A stretch of 64,000 nt of DNA, from the NCBI GenBank assembly GCA_965227335.1, contig CBDDFV010000009.1, positions 248,001 through 312,000 on the forward strand, given 5' to 3'. The notes beneath the pieces were generated by a model, which ran no database searches, was not told the origin of the DNA, and saw nothing but the letters and a program-made list of their open reading frames with translations. This document shows, piece by piece, positions 8,820-18,483 of the stretch. This DNA comes from CBDDFV01 sp965227335. GTDB taxonomy: Bacteria; Planctomycetota; Phycisphaerae; Phycisphaerales; SM1A02. The translations under genes were made by a program, and so were the position numbers. Each line of letters begins with the position of its first letter. Positions within the stretch are counted from its first letter, which is position 1.

Positions 8820-10106
8820 ATGAACACTGACCTGCCCGGCAGCCATGACCGTACGCCTTTCACCCGCCGCGACTTCGTGAAGACCGCCGGCGTCACGATT
8901 CCGGCGCTCGCGGCGGCGGGTCCCGTGTTCGCGGCGGGGTCGGGTCGGATCCGCGTCGGTCTGATCGGATGCGGGGGTCGGGGGACGGGGGCTGCGTTCA
9001 ACACGCTGGAGGCGTCTCCGGATGCGACGATCGTCGCCCTGGCGGATCTCTTTCCCGATCGGGTGAACGCCTGTCGGGACAAGCTCGCGGGCCAGGGGGA
9101 GCGGGGCCAGGTGACCGAAGATCACTGCTTCAGCGGGTTTGATGCGTACCGGAAGCTGATTGCGAGCGACGTCGACGTGGTGCTGCTGGCGACGCCGCCG
9201 CACTTCCGGCCGACGATGTTCGACGCGGCGGTGCGGGCGGGGAAGCACGTCTTCATGGAGAAGCCGGTGGCGGTTGATCCGGTCGGCGTCCGCACCGTGC
9301 TCGACGCCGCGAAGCGGGCGGACGAGAAGGGTCTGTCGGTCGTCGCCGGCACGCAGCGTCGTCACGAGGCGTGTTATCTCGAAGCGATGATGCGTGTTCA
9401 CGACGGCGCGATCGGCGACATCACCGGCGCCAGTTGCTACTGGAACATGGGCGGCCTCTGGGTGAAGGAGAAGCAGCCCGCGTGGTCGGACATGGAGTGG
9501 CAGATCCGCAACTGGCTGTACTTCACGTGGCTGTCGGGCGATCACATCGTCGAGCAGCACGTGCACAATCTGGACGTCGTGAACTGGGCGCTCGGCCGCA
9601 CGCCGACGCTGGCCCGCGGGCTCGGCGGCCGCCAGGTGCGCACGGCGCCGAAGTACGGGCATATCTTCGATCACTTCGCGATCGAGTACGAATTCGGCGA
9701 CCGGATGTCGACCATCAGCATGTGTCGGCAGATCGACGGGACGGACGGCCGGGTGGCGGAGCGGATTCGGGGCACGAAGGGCGTGCTCGTGACGTGGTCG
9801 GGCCATGCGCACATCGAGGGCGAGCGCGAGTGGTACTACGAGGGCGCGAACCCGAATCCGTATGTGCAGGAGCACCGGAATCTGCACGCCTCCATGCGCG
9901 GGGACACGCCGCGGCTCAACAACGCCTACGACGTCGCGACCTCGACCATGACGGCGATCATGGGGCGGATGTCGTGCTACACCGGCAAGGACGTGAGCTG
10001 GGAGCACATGATGAACTCGAAACTGGACCTGTCGCCAGAGAAGTACGCGTTCGGTCCGCTGCCGACGCCGGCGGTGGCGACGCCGGGTCGCACCCCGCTC
10101 ATCTGA
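8820..10106 (+). CDS. Gfo/Idh/MocA-family oxidoreductase, Tat-exported (tandem copy 2)
   Basis: 428-residue paralogue of the preceding gene. Twin-arginine signal FT-RR-DFVKTAG, nucleotide loop RVGLIGCGGRGTGAAF, FMEKPVAVDP with the catalytic-region lysine, then WSDMEWQIRNWLYF and SGDHIVEQHVHNLD. ATG at 8820 follows a GGAG ribosome-binding site. It lies 49 bases after copy 1 and is followed after 42 bases by a Tat-exported TIM-barrel protein. The three probably form one operon acting on the same substrate. Divergence between the copies suggests different substrates or steps rather than dosage. Confidence 0.87.
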   Translation: MNTDLPGSHDRTPFTRRDFVKTAGVTIPALAAAGPVFAAGSGRIRVGLIGCGGRGTGAAFNTLEASPDATIVALADLFPDRVNACRDKLAGQGERGQVTEDHCFSGFDAYRKLIASDVDVVLLATPPHFRPTMFDAAVRAGKHVFMEKPVAVDPVGVRTVLDAAKRADEKGLSVVAGTQRRHEACYLEAMMRVHDGAIGDITGASCYWNMGGLWVKEKQPAWSDMEWQIRNWLYFTWLSGDHIVEQHVHNLDVVNWALGRTPTLARGLGGRQVRTAPKYGHIFDHFAIEYEFGDRMSTISMCRQIDGTDGRVAERIRGTKGVLVTWSGHAHIEGEREWYYEGANPNPYVQEHRNLHASMRGDTPRLNNAYDVATSTMTAIMGRMSCYTGKDVSWEHMMNSKLDLSPEKYAFGPLPTPAVATPGRTPLI

Positions 10107-10148
10107 TCGCATTTCCTTTCCGTGAACCCCCTTCGAACGAGAGCAGCC

Positions 10149-11066
10149 ATGAATCGACGCGAGTTCGTCTCCACCAGTGCGGTCGCCGGCGCGGCGGCGA
10201 TGTCGGGGGGGCTGACCGCCCTCGGCGCGTCCGATCAGCCGTCCGCGGACCAGACCTTCAAGCTCAAGTACGCCCCGCACTTCGGCATGTTCCGTCATCA
10301 CGCGGGCGGGGATCCGATCGATCAGCTGAAGTTCATGGCCGACGAGGGCTTCACGGCGCTCGAGGACAACGGCATGAAGGGCCGGTCGAAGGAGATGCAG
10401 GAGAAGATTGCGCGCACGATGGCGCAACTCAACATGACGATGGGCGTCTTCGTCGCCCATGCGGACTTCGGGAGCGTCTCCTTCGCGTCGACGAAACAGG
10501 AGGACCGCGACCGCATCCTCGCCGACATCGACGCCTCGATCGAGGTCGCGAAGCGGGTCAATGCGAAATGGTGCACCGTCGTGCCGGGCCGGTACGACCA
10601 GCGTCGGGCGTGGGACTACCAGAGCGCGGCGGTCATCGACAACCTCCGTTTCGCCGCGGAGCGGTGCGAGCCGCACGGCCTCGTCATGGTGCTCGAACCG
10701 CTCAACGCCCGACGTGATCATCCGGGTCTCTTCCTCACCGAGATGCCGCAGGCGTACATGATCTGCGAGGCGGTCAACAGCCCGTCCTGCAAGATCCTCG
10801 ACGACCTCTACCACCAGCAGATCACCGAAGGCAACCTGATCCCCAACATCGACATGGCGTGGAAGCACATCGGCTACTTCCAGGTCGGCGACAATCCCGG
10901 CCGGCGCGAGCCCACCACCGGGGAGATCAACTACCTCAACGTCTTCCGCCACATCCACGGCAAGGGGTTCGAGGGCGTGGTCGGCATGGAGCACGGGAAC
11001 AGTCGGGGCGGCAAGGAAGGGGAGCGGGCGGTGATTGACGCCTACCGGGCCTGCGACGCGTTCTGA
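10149..11066 (+). CDS. Sugar isomerase/hydroxypyruvate isomerase-like TIM barrel, Tat-exported
   Basis: 305-residue xylose isomerase-like TIM barrel. It has an N-terminal twin-arginine signal (M-N-RR-EFVSTSAVAGAAA, residues 1-16). Seen: KYAPHFGMFRHHAG, EGFTALEDNGMKGR, KWCTVVPGRYDQR, LVMVLEPLNARRDHPG, NIDMAWKHIGYFQVGD and GVVGMEHGNS. These carry the family's glutamate, histidine and aspartate ligand positions, and the arrangement is like hydroxypyruvate isomerase. The ATG immediately before the Tat motif is chosen. It overlaps the next gene by one base (TGATG). Exported isomerases of this fold are common in planctomycetes next to Gfo/Idh proteins; a periplasmic keto-sugar role is inferred. Confidence 0.83.
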   Translation: MNRREFVSTSAVAGAAAMSGGLTALGASDQPSADQTFKLKYAPHFGMFRHHAGGDPIDQLKFMADEGFTALEDNGMKGRSKEMQEKIARTMAQLNMTMGVFVAHADFGSVSFASTKQEDRDRILADIDASIEVAKRVNAKWCTVVPGRYDQRRAWDYQSAAVIDNLRFAAERCEPHGLVMVLEPLNARRDHPGLFLTEMPQAYMICEAVNSPSCKILDDLYHQQITEGNLIPNIDMAWKHIGYFQVGDNPGRREPTTGEINYLNVFRHIHGKGFEGVVGMEHGNSRGGKEGERAVIDAYRACDAF

Positions 11067-11476
11067 TGACCGCGCTGAACCGGGAGATCGTCGTCCGCTT
11101 TGCGCGGGCGCTGGATGAAGAGGATTACGACGCCGCGAGCGCCCTGCTCGACGCCGCGTGCGTTTACGACATTCGCGGGGAGCGTCACTGCGGTCCGGAT
11201 GCGATCATCGCGTCGTACCGGTCGGCGGGCGAGTGGGTCCGCGAGACGTTTGACGCCGTCGCGTACGAGAGCGCGGTGCGGCTCGAGTCCGATCCCGAGT
11301 TCGTGATCGAGTTCGCGGATCTGCTCACGCACGCGGGCGTCCACCACCGGCACGAGTGCGAGCAGAGGGTGCGGGTCGACGGGGACCGGAAGATCGTCCG
11401 GATCGAGCACATCGATCTGCCCGGGGAAACGGAGCGGCTGAGCGCGTATCTCACCCGGGTCGGCGTGGAGCGCTGA
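11066..11476 (+). CDS. SnoaL-like/NTF2-fold protein
   Basis: 136-residue protein with the length and pattern of the NTF2/SnoaL fold. An N-terminal helix (FARALDEEDYDAASALLD), an YDIRGERHCGPDAIIASY segment and alternating beta strands end in RVRVDGDRKIVRIEHID. The start overlaps the stop of the TIM-barrel gene (TGATG), so it is the last gene of that operon. Members act as small-molecule isomerases, dehydratases or unknown binders; no catalytic assignment is possible. No signal peptide, so unlike its neighbours it should be cytoplasmic. Confidence 0.7.
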   Translation: MTALNREIVVRFARALDEEDYDAASALLDAACVYDIRGERHCGPDAIIASYRSAGEWVRETFDAVAYESAVRLESDPEFVIEFADLLTHAGVHHRHECEQRVRVDGDRKIVRIEHIDLPGETERLSAYLTRVGVER

Positions 11477-12175
11477 TCAGACGGATCGCGACATGCCGCC
11501 GTCGATGCGGATGGATTGCCCGTTGATGTACGCCGCGCGATCCGAACAGAGGAACGCGACGAGTTCGGCGACTTCCGCCGCGTCGGCGTAGCGTCCGGCG
11601 GGGATCTCCGTGAGGATCTCGTTCGACTCGGGGTAGGTGTTGACGAAGCCGGGCAGGACGTTGTTCATCCGCACGTTGGCCGGGCCATGACGCGCCGCGA
11701 ACATCGTGGTGAACGCGCCGAGGGCGGCGCGGATCGCGGAGGAGATCGGGAACGACAGGCTCGGTTCGACGGCGCCGAAGGTGGAGATGTTGACGATGGC
11801 GCCCCCGCCCTGTCCCTCCATGACGGGCGTGACGAAGCGGGCGAGGCGGATCGTGTTGAGGAGCAGCAGATCGAGACCGGCCCGCCAGTCGTCGTCGCTC
11901 AGGGCGAGGAGTTCGCCCTTCGCAGCGTGACCGGTGTTGGCGACGACGGCGTCGATGCGTCCGTACCGCTCCATCGCGGCGTCGCAGAGGTGGTGGAGAT
12001 CGTCGGGCGACGTCACCGACCCGGCGACCGCGATCGCGCCGAGCGAGGCGGCGAGGTCGTGGATGTCGTCGGAGCGGGCGAGGAGTCCGAGCGCCCAGCC
12101 CTCCGCGTGAAGCTTTTCCGCGACAGCGCGGCCCATGCCGCGGCTGGCGGCGGTGACAAGCGCGACGCGGGTCAC
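11477..12175 (-). CDS. Short-chain dehydrogenase/reductase with atypical active site
   Basis: 232-residue SDR. GTG start chosen because the TAASRGMG cofactor loop lies ten residues in and the GTG overlaps the MFS stop (GTGA). Further motifs are VVANTGHA (NNAG-like), VNISTFGA with the catalytic-region serine, and MNNVLPGFV. The usual YxxxK is replaced by a segment reading SFPISSAIRAAL, so both the catalytic tyrosine and lysine are absent at the normal spacing. I recall an SDR subgroup with this FPxSS pattern, so this is probably a subfamily trait rather than decay. Substrate unknown; it ends flush against the convergent SnoaL-like gene. Confidence 0.82.
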   Translation of the reverse strand: MTRVALVTAASRGMGRAVAEKLHAEGWALGLLARSDDIHDLAASLGAIAVAGSVTSPDDLHHLCDAAMERYGRIDAVVANTGHAAKGELLALSDDDWRAGLDLLLLNTIRLARFVTPVMEGQGGGAIVNISTFGAVEPSLSFPISSAIRAALGAFTTMFAARHGPANVRMNNVLPGFVNTYPESNEILTEIPAGRYADAAEVAELVAFLCSDRAAYINGQSIRIDGGMSRSV

Positions 12176-13560
12176 GCGGAGGCGCTCGCGATGTCGCCCC
12201 GCTTCGGGCTCTTCTTCGGATAGAACGCGAACAGGATGAGCAGGCACCCGACGCTCGCCCACATGGGCACGCTGAACAGCATCGTGTAGTTCATCGAGCC
12301 GTCGTCACGGGCGGCGAGGCTGGCGACGCCGGTGGCGATATAGCTGCCGACAATGATGCCGATCCCGACGATGACGAGGTTGAACAGACTCTGGGCGCTG
12401 GCGCGGACATCGGGGGTGGTCTCTTCGTCGACGACCATGAAGGCGACGAAGATCCAGCAGCCGAAGCAGAGGCCGTGGAGCGCGATGCCGGGAATGAGAA
12501 TCGCCTCCGGCGGGAGGCCGACGGCGCTGGTGATCGGATCGACATACGCGAACAGCGCCATGCGAAGGGCGTAGGCGACCGTGCCGATCATCAGCAGCGT
12601 CTTGCGCGAAATCGACTTGGCCACCAGCGGAATCGCGGCGAGCACGAGGATCTCGGACATCTGACCGATCGTCATCAGGCCGCCTCCGCCCACGCCGAAG
12701 ATCCGGTTGATCATGTCCGCGAGCGACGTCTGCACCTCCGCTCCGCCGGCGGCGGCGGCGACGGCCTCGGCGGCCTGCTGGGCCTGGATCTCGCCGAGGA
12801 ACCCGGCGGTGTGAACGAAGTAGAACTGGTGAATGCACGAGATCGGGACCGCGAGCAGGAAGAGCGTCAGCAGCGGATTCCGCTTCACTTCGGACATCGC
12901 CTCGAAGACGGCGTTCTCCCGTTCGCCTTCCAGCGGCGGGGTGTGCGGCAGCGTGAAACAGAAGATTCCCATGCCGACGCCGATCAGCGCGCTGAGTCGG
13001 AACGCGTCCGCCATGCCGGCCCACTGGGCCGCGAGCAGTTCGTCGCCCGCCACGCCTTCGGGCGAGTGGGCTCGAAGCAGCCACTGTCCGATGCCGATGC
13101 CGACCGCGATCCAGCCCACCGTGCCCCAGACACGCACCTTGCCGAAGTCCCGATCGCGGTCGGGGAGATGGTGGAATGAGATCGAGTTCGTCAGGGCCAG
13201 CGTGGGGGAGTAGATCAAGGAATAGATGAGGGAGAACCCGAGGAACGGCCAGAATCCCTCCAGCGTCGCCAGTTGCCAGACGAGCACGCCGCCGAGGATG
13301 TGGCTGATGCCGAGGTACTTCTCGGTGGAGAAGTAGCGGTCCGCGATCTGACCGGCGATGAAGGGGGCCACGATCGCCCCGACCGCACCGACCGCGAACA
13401 TCGTTCCGATCTGGGCGTCCTCAAACTGCCGATGGTTCTTGAGGAAGGGGTAGAGCAGCGGCAGCCACGCGCCCCAGATCGCGTACTGCAGGAACATCAT
13501 GATGGAGAGCCGCGTCTTGAGCGCGGCGGGCGTCGCGGTCGGGGCCGATGCGTCAGTCAT
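12172..13560 (-). CDS. MFS transporter, nucleoside:H+ symporter (NupG)-like
   Basis: 462-residue inner-membrane transporter with about twelve hydrophobic segments. The N-terminal MMFLQYAIWGAWLPLLYPFL segment and the conserved acidic/aromatic pattern around GQIADRYFSTEKYLG match the nucleoside H+ symporter subfamily. A central cytoplasmic loop lies at roughly residues 200-270. ATG 13560 (MTDASAP) is preferred to an upstream GTG because it gives a short polar N-terminus before the first helix. It is coupled to the SDR downstream (GTGA). In planctomycetes such carriers often sit among Gfo/Idh genes, so uptake of a sugar or nucleoside that feeds the block is likely. Confidence 0.83.
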   Translation of the reverse strand: MTDASAPTATPAALKTRLSIMMFLQYAIWGAWLPLLYPFLKNHRQFEDAQIGTMFAVGAVGAIVAPFIAGQIADRYFSTEKYLGISHILGGVLVWQLATLEGFWPFLGFSLIYSLIYSPTLALTNSISFHHLPDRDRDFGKVRVWGTVGWIAVGIGIGQWLLRAHSPEGVAGDELLAAQWAGMADAFRLSALIGVGMGIFCFTLPHTPPLEGERENAVFEAMSEVKRNPLLTLFLLAVPISCIHQFYFVHTAGFLGEIQAQQAAEAVAAAAGGAEVQTSLADMINRIFGVGGGGLMTIGQMSEILVLAAIPLVAKSISRKTLLMIGTVAYALRMALFAYVDPITSAVGLPPEAILIPGIALHGLCFGCWIFVAFMVVDEETTPDVRASAQSLFNLVIVGIGIIVGSYIATGVASLAARDDGSMNYTMLFSVPMWASVGCLLILFAFYPKKSPKRGDIASASA

Positions 13561-13626
13561 GCGATGGCTGCTCCACACTCGTGATCGAGATCTGCTCGAG
13601 GCGTCAGGCCCGGATCCGTTCCGCTG

Positions 13627-14754
<1,128 letters not shown>

Positions 14755-15759
14755 TCAGGCCTCTTCCTTCTGGAACGCGGCGTCGAACGCGGCGTTCGAC
14801 GGCTGGAACTCAAGGGCCCGGACGTAATCGCATGACTCCCGCGCCCCGTGTTCGCGGTCCATGGCCATGTCTTCCCACTCCACGGAGAGCGGGCCGTCGT
14901 AGCCGAGGGCGTTGAGGGCGCGGATGATCTCCTCGAAGTTCACCTCGCCCCGCCCGACGGAGCGGAAATCCCAGCCGCGTCGGGGATCGCCGAACTGAAG
15001 GTGCGAACCGAGGATGCCCCGCACGCCGTCGAGCCGGGTGATGACGTCCTTCATGTGGACGTGGAAGATGCGGTCGGGGAACCGATCGAGGAACGCGACG
15101 GGATCGACGCCCTGCCACACGAGGTGGCTCGGGTCGAAGTTGAAGCCGAACGCCGGATGGTCGCCGATTGCACTCAACGCGCGCTCCGCCGTGTAGATGT
15201 CGTACGCGATCTCCGAGGGATGGACTTCCAGCGCGAACTTCACGCCGTGCGACCGGAATTCATCGAGGATCGGGCCCCAGCGCTCCGCGAAGTCATCGAA
15301 ACCGCGGGCGACGTCCGCCTCGTCGGTGGGGGGGAAGAAGTACAACTCGGGCCAGATCAGACTGCCGGTGAAGCCGTTGACCACGTCGACGCCGATCGCC
15401 TTCGCGGCGGCGGCGGTCGTCTTCATCTCGTCCGCCGCCCGCTGACGCACGCCCTCGGGCTCGCCGTCCCCCCAGACCCGCTCCGGCAGGATCCGCTGGT
15501 GACGGGCGTCGATCTGGTCGCACACCGCCTGGCCGACGAGATGGTTCGAGATCGACCAGAGACCCAGCCCGTGCTCGTCGAGCATCGACCGTCGGCTCGC
15601 CGCGTAGGCGGGATCCGACGCCGCCTGCACCACGTCCACGTGATCGCCCCAGCAGGCGAGTTCCAGACCGTCGTATCCGAACGCGGCGGCCTTGTCGGCC
15701 ATCACGTCGAGCGTCAGATCGGCCCATTGACCGGTGAAAAGGGTGACCGGTCGACTCAT
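14755..15759 (-). CDS. Sugar phosphate isomerase/epimerase-like TIM barrel
   Basis: 334-residue xylose isomerase-like TIM barrel. Visible strands: FTGQWADLTLD, GYDGLELACWGDHVDV, LWSISNHLVGQAVCD, VVNGFTGSLIWP, KFALEVHPSEIAYD, FGFNFDPSHLVWQGVD, FHVHMKDV and LSVEWEDMAMD. The glutamate, aspartate and histidine ligand positions of the family are retained. ATG 15759 is preceded by an AGAGGAG ribosome-binding site. It lies 33 bases after the PA14/DUF1080 gene and is fused by zero-gap coupling to the Gfo/Idh gene, so the three form a probable keto-sugar unit. Confidence 0.87.
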   Translation of the reverse strand: MSRPVTLFTGQWADLTLDVMADKAAAFGYDGLELACWGDHVDVVQAASDPAYAASRRSMLDEHGLGLWSISNHLVGQAVCDQIDARHQRILPERVWGDGEPEGVRQRAADEMKTTAAAAKAIGVDVVNGFTGSLIWPELYFFPPTDEADVARGFDDFAERWGPILDEFRSHGVKFALEVHPSEIAYDIYTAERALSAIGDHPAFGFNFDPSHLVWQGVDPVAFLDRFPDRIFHVHMKDVITRLDGVRGILGSHLQFGDPRRGWDFRSVGRGEVNFEEIIRALNALGYDGPLSVEWEDMAMDREHGARESCDYVRALEFQPSNAAFDAAFQKEEA

Positions 15760-15792
15760 GACAGATGCTCCTCTTGAAGGCAATGAGGCGGC

Positions 15793-18417
15793 TTACGGAA
15801 GGGGACGGATCCGGATATTGCGGAACCACACGCGATCGCCGTGGTCCTGGATCGCGATGTGGCCGCGATCGGGCTTCGCGAACATCGGCATGCCCGCGAA
15901 CTTGCTCGCCGCGATGCGCTGGTTCCAGTCCTCGGAGCCGATCGTGAAGCGGGCCTGTTCGACGCCGTTCAGCATGAACTGGACGTCGTTGTTCATGACG
16001 GTGATGCGCACGGTGTTGAAGGCGCCGGGCGGATAGGTGGCGTCGAACGCCGGGGCGTACAGCGCGTAGCACGATCCCGCCGACGTGAACGGGTTCTGTC
16101 CGTCGGGATGCCGCTCGTTGTCGAGCACCTGCATCTCCGGACCGGTGGACCACACCCAGTCCCCTTCCTCCGAGACGTGGAAGAAGATCCCGCTGTTGCC
16201 GCCCGGTTCGACCTTCCATTCCAGCTCGAGCATGAAGTTCTCGAACTGTTCCTCCGTGATCAGGTCGCCGGCCCCGCTCTTCGCCAGCGTGATGCAGCCG
16301 TCCTCCACCGCCCAGCCGTCCGTCGGGGCGTCCTTGCGGAAGCCCCGCCAGCCGTCGAGCGTGCGCCCGTCGAAGAGGAGCTTCCACCCCGCGCGGCGTT
16401 GCTGGTCGGTCAGCGTATTGACGCGCTGTTCGTACGGGGACGGTTTCGGTTCGCCGTAGCGGTCGGCGGGCACGACGTTCATCGTGTACCACGCCTCCTT
16501 GGTCCACGCCTCGCGCCCCGCCGCGCTCTTCCACGGCCCGATGAGCCGCACGTACAGGACGCGGTCGGGCTCGAGTCCGTCGAGTTCGAGGAAGACCTTC
16601 CGGCGGTCCGCGGACACCGTCGCGCTCTTCACGGGGAGCTGCGTCTGGTCGATCTTCGGACCGCCGTACGCGGCGGTGGGTTCGTAGCGATAGCGTTCGA
16701 CGAAGTAGGCGCCGGGATTCCAGCCGTCCGTTTCGGCGAGGGGTTCGGTGAATTCGAGTTCGACGCCGTTCGCCATGCCGCGCACGGCGAGCATCTCGAA
16801 CGTCGGTCGTCCCGTGTAGCGCAATTTCTCGAGGCCCCAGCGTTTCTTGCCGGTCTGTCCCCAGTTGCCGGACGAACCGATTCCGCCGACGTAGAGACAT
16901 CCGTCGGGTCCCCACGAGATGCGGTTCACGCCCGCCTCCAGGCCCTGCGTCCAGCGGAAGACGGCGCCCTGGGCGACGCCGTTGATTTCCTCGATGAACA
17001 CGCGTTTGACGCCGCCGTGCGTGACGTCGCCGTGGATCATCTGTCCGGCGTACGGACCATCGTTGAGGGGGGCGGGTTCGCTGGGGGAGTTGCCGATCTC
17101 GCCCTGCGGCAGCCAGACGACCGGCGGCGTGACGTCGAGCTCCACCGACTGGTCCTGCATCACCGCCCGCGATCCGAAGAACGCCCCCTCCTCGAGCCGG
17201 AGCAGCTTCGACACGGGGAGCCAGTCGCCCTGGTTGTCGGTGATGTAAATGTGATCATCGACGCCGAACCCGATGCCGTTGGGCGTGCGGAGGCCGTGGG
17301 CGACGATTTCGTAGTCGCCATCCATCGAGATCTTCAGGACGGAGCCCCGCTCCGAGATCTGGGGCTTGGTGCTCGCGCCCCCGGGATTGATGGCGATCGC
17401 CAGGTTCGCGTAGAAATGACCGTCCTGGTGGACGAGTCCGAACGCGAATTCGTGGAAGTTCGCCGTGACGTTCCAGCCGGACGAGACGCAGCGGTACTCG
17501 TCGACCACATCATCGCCGTCGTGGTCGATGAGTTCGGTCAGCTCCTGTTTCTGGAGGACGAAGATCCGGTCGTCGACGACGGTCAGACCCAGGGGTTCGG
17601 CGAGCCCCGCCCCGATCTTCTTCACCGTCACGTCGGGATTCGGCCCCTGCACGCCGTCGAGGAGGTAGACCGCGCCTTCGGGATCCCACGTGCAGACGAC
17701 CATCCGGCCGTCCGACAGCCAGTCGACGCCGCCCACCTTGGGCTCGAAGCCTTCGGGACGAAGCTCGATCAGGTCGTAGCTGGGATGGACGCCGTCGAGC
17801 GGACGGCCGTCCCCCGGGCGTCCTCGTTCGAGCGGCAGGATCACCCTCTTCTTCCCCGGCGAGGTGACGCGGACCTCGCCCTTCGGGGCGCGGAGCGACC
17901 GCGTCGGCACGAGTTCGAACTCCGTCGTGCCGGGACGCTTCCACTTCAGCCACAGGTTCTTCTCGCCCGCACTCTGAAAGTAGCGAAGTTCAAAGGGAAC
18001 GAGTCCCCGCTCCAGCGCGATCGATCCCGTCTTCGACGTCGTCCCGTGCTCGCCGTCGTGATCGATCACCTTCTGACCGCTCACCCACAGCACCGAACCG
18101 TCGTCGCTCGTCAGCTCGAACTCGTACTCGCCCGCCCGATCGATCACGAACGCGCCGTCGGCGACGAGGATGAAGTTCTCGGCGAACGGGAAGTCGCCCG
18201 CGGCGCCGTTGAACTCGATCCGGGGGACGATCTTCGAGACGTTCGGCGTCTGCCCCGGCACGAGGGGGCGCAACTGACGCATGCCGCGCCCGATGTCGTA
18301 CACCCGGATCGACACGCCGTCCTGCATGGGCTGCGGGTCCTGGGCGGGGGCGGGAGCGGTTGTGAACCACGCCGTCGCCAGCGCCGCCGTCGTCATCACT
18401 CGAATCACACGTTTCAT
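15793..18417 (-). CDS. Secreted PA14 - beta-propeller - DUF1080 (3-keto-disaccharide hydrolase) fusion
   Basis: 874-residue secreted protein with a signal peptide ending near TAPAPAQ. Region 1 (about residues 45-165) is PA14-like (FVIDRAGEYEFELTSDDGS...RYFQSAG). Region 2 (about 195-560) is a glucose/sorbosone dehydrogenase-like beta-propeller (GVDWLSDGRMVVCTWDPEG, FVLQKQELTELIDHDGD, YVGGIG). Region 3 (about 675-874) is DUF1080 (WKLLFDGRTLDGWRGF, GNSGIFFHVSE, EMQVLDNERHPDG, FRNIRIRPLP). DUF1080 members include 3-keto-disaccharide hydrolases and lyases. No CxxCH heme motif is present, so it is not a cytochrome-linked dehydrogenase. ATG 18417 is used; a TTG lies 21 bases upstream. Confidence 0.85.
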   Translation of the reverse strand: MKRVIRVMTTAALATAWFTTAPAPAQDPQPMQDGVSIRVYDIGRGMRQLRPLVPGQTPNVSKIVPRIEFNGAAGDFPFAENFILVADGAFVIDRAGEYEFELTSDDGSVLWVSGQKVIDHDGEHGTTSKTGSIALERGLVPFELRYFQSAGEKNLWLKWKRPGTTEFELVPTRSLRAPKGEVRVTSPGKKRVILPLERGRPGDGRPLDGVHPSYDLIELRPEGFEPKVGGVDWLSDGRMVVCTWDPEGAVYLLDGVQGPNPDVTVKKIGAGLAEPLGLTVVDDRIFVLQKQELTELIDHDGDDVVDEYRCVSSGWNVTANFHEFAFGLVHQDGHFYANLAIAINPGGASTKPQISERGSVLKISMDGDYEIVAHGLRTPNGIGFGVDDHIYITDNQGDWLPVSKLLRLEEGAFFGSRAVMQDQSVELDVTPPVVWLPQGEIGNSPSEPAPLNDGPYAGQMIHGDVTHGGVKRVFIEEINGVAQGAVFRWTQGLEAGVNRISWGPDGCLYVGGIGSSGNWGQTGKKRWGLEKLRYTGRPTFEMLAVRGMANGVELEFTEPLAETDGWNPGAYFVERYRYEPTAAYGGPKIDQTQLPVKSATVSADRRKVFLELDGLEPDRVLYVRLIGPWKSAAGREAWTKEAWYTMNVVPADRYGEPKPSPYEQRVNTLTDQQRRAGWKLLFDGRTLDGWRGFRKDAPTDGWAVEDGCITLAKSGAGDLITEEQFENFMLELEWKVEPGGNSGIFFHVSEEGDWVWSTGPEMQVLDNERHPDGQNPFTSAGSCYALYAPAFDATYPPGAFNTVRITVMNNDVQFMLNGVEQARFTIGSEDWNQRIAASKFAGMPMFAKPDRGHIAIQDHGDRVWFRNIRIRPLP

Positions 18418-18483
18418 GGTTGCTGCTGCTCTCTTCAATCTCTCATCCGCCAGGGAGTCGTCACGCCAGGCCGTCCCGACGCG

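Noticed and set aside
8682..10994. 770-codon minus-strand frame
   Set aside because: Antisense to two Gfo/Idh genes and the TIM-barrel gene; no recognisable motifs.
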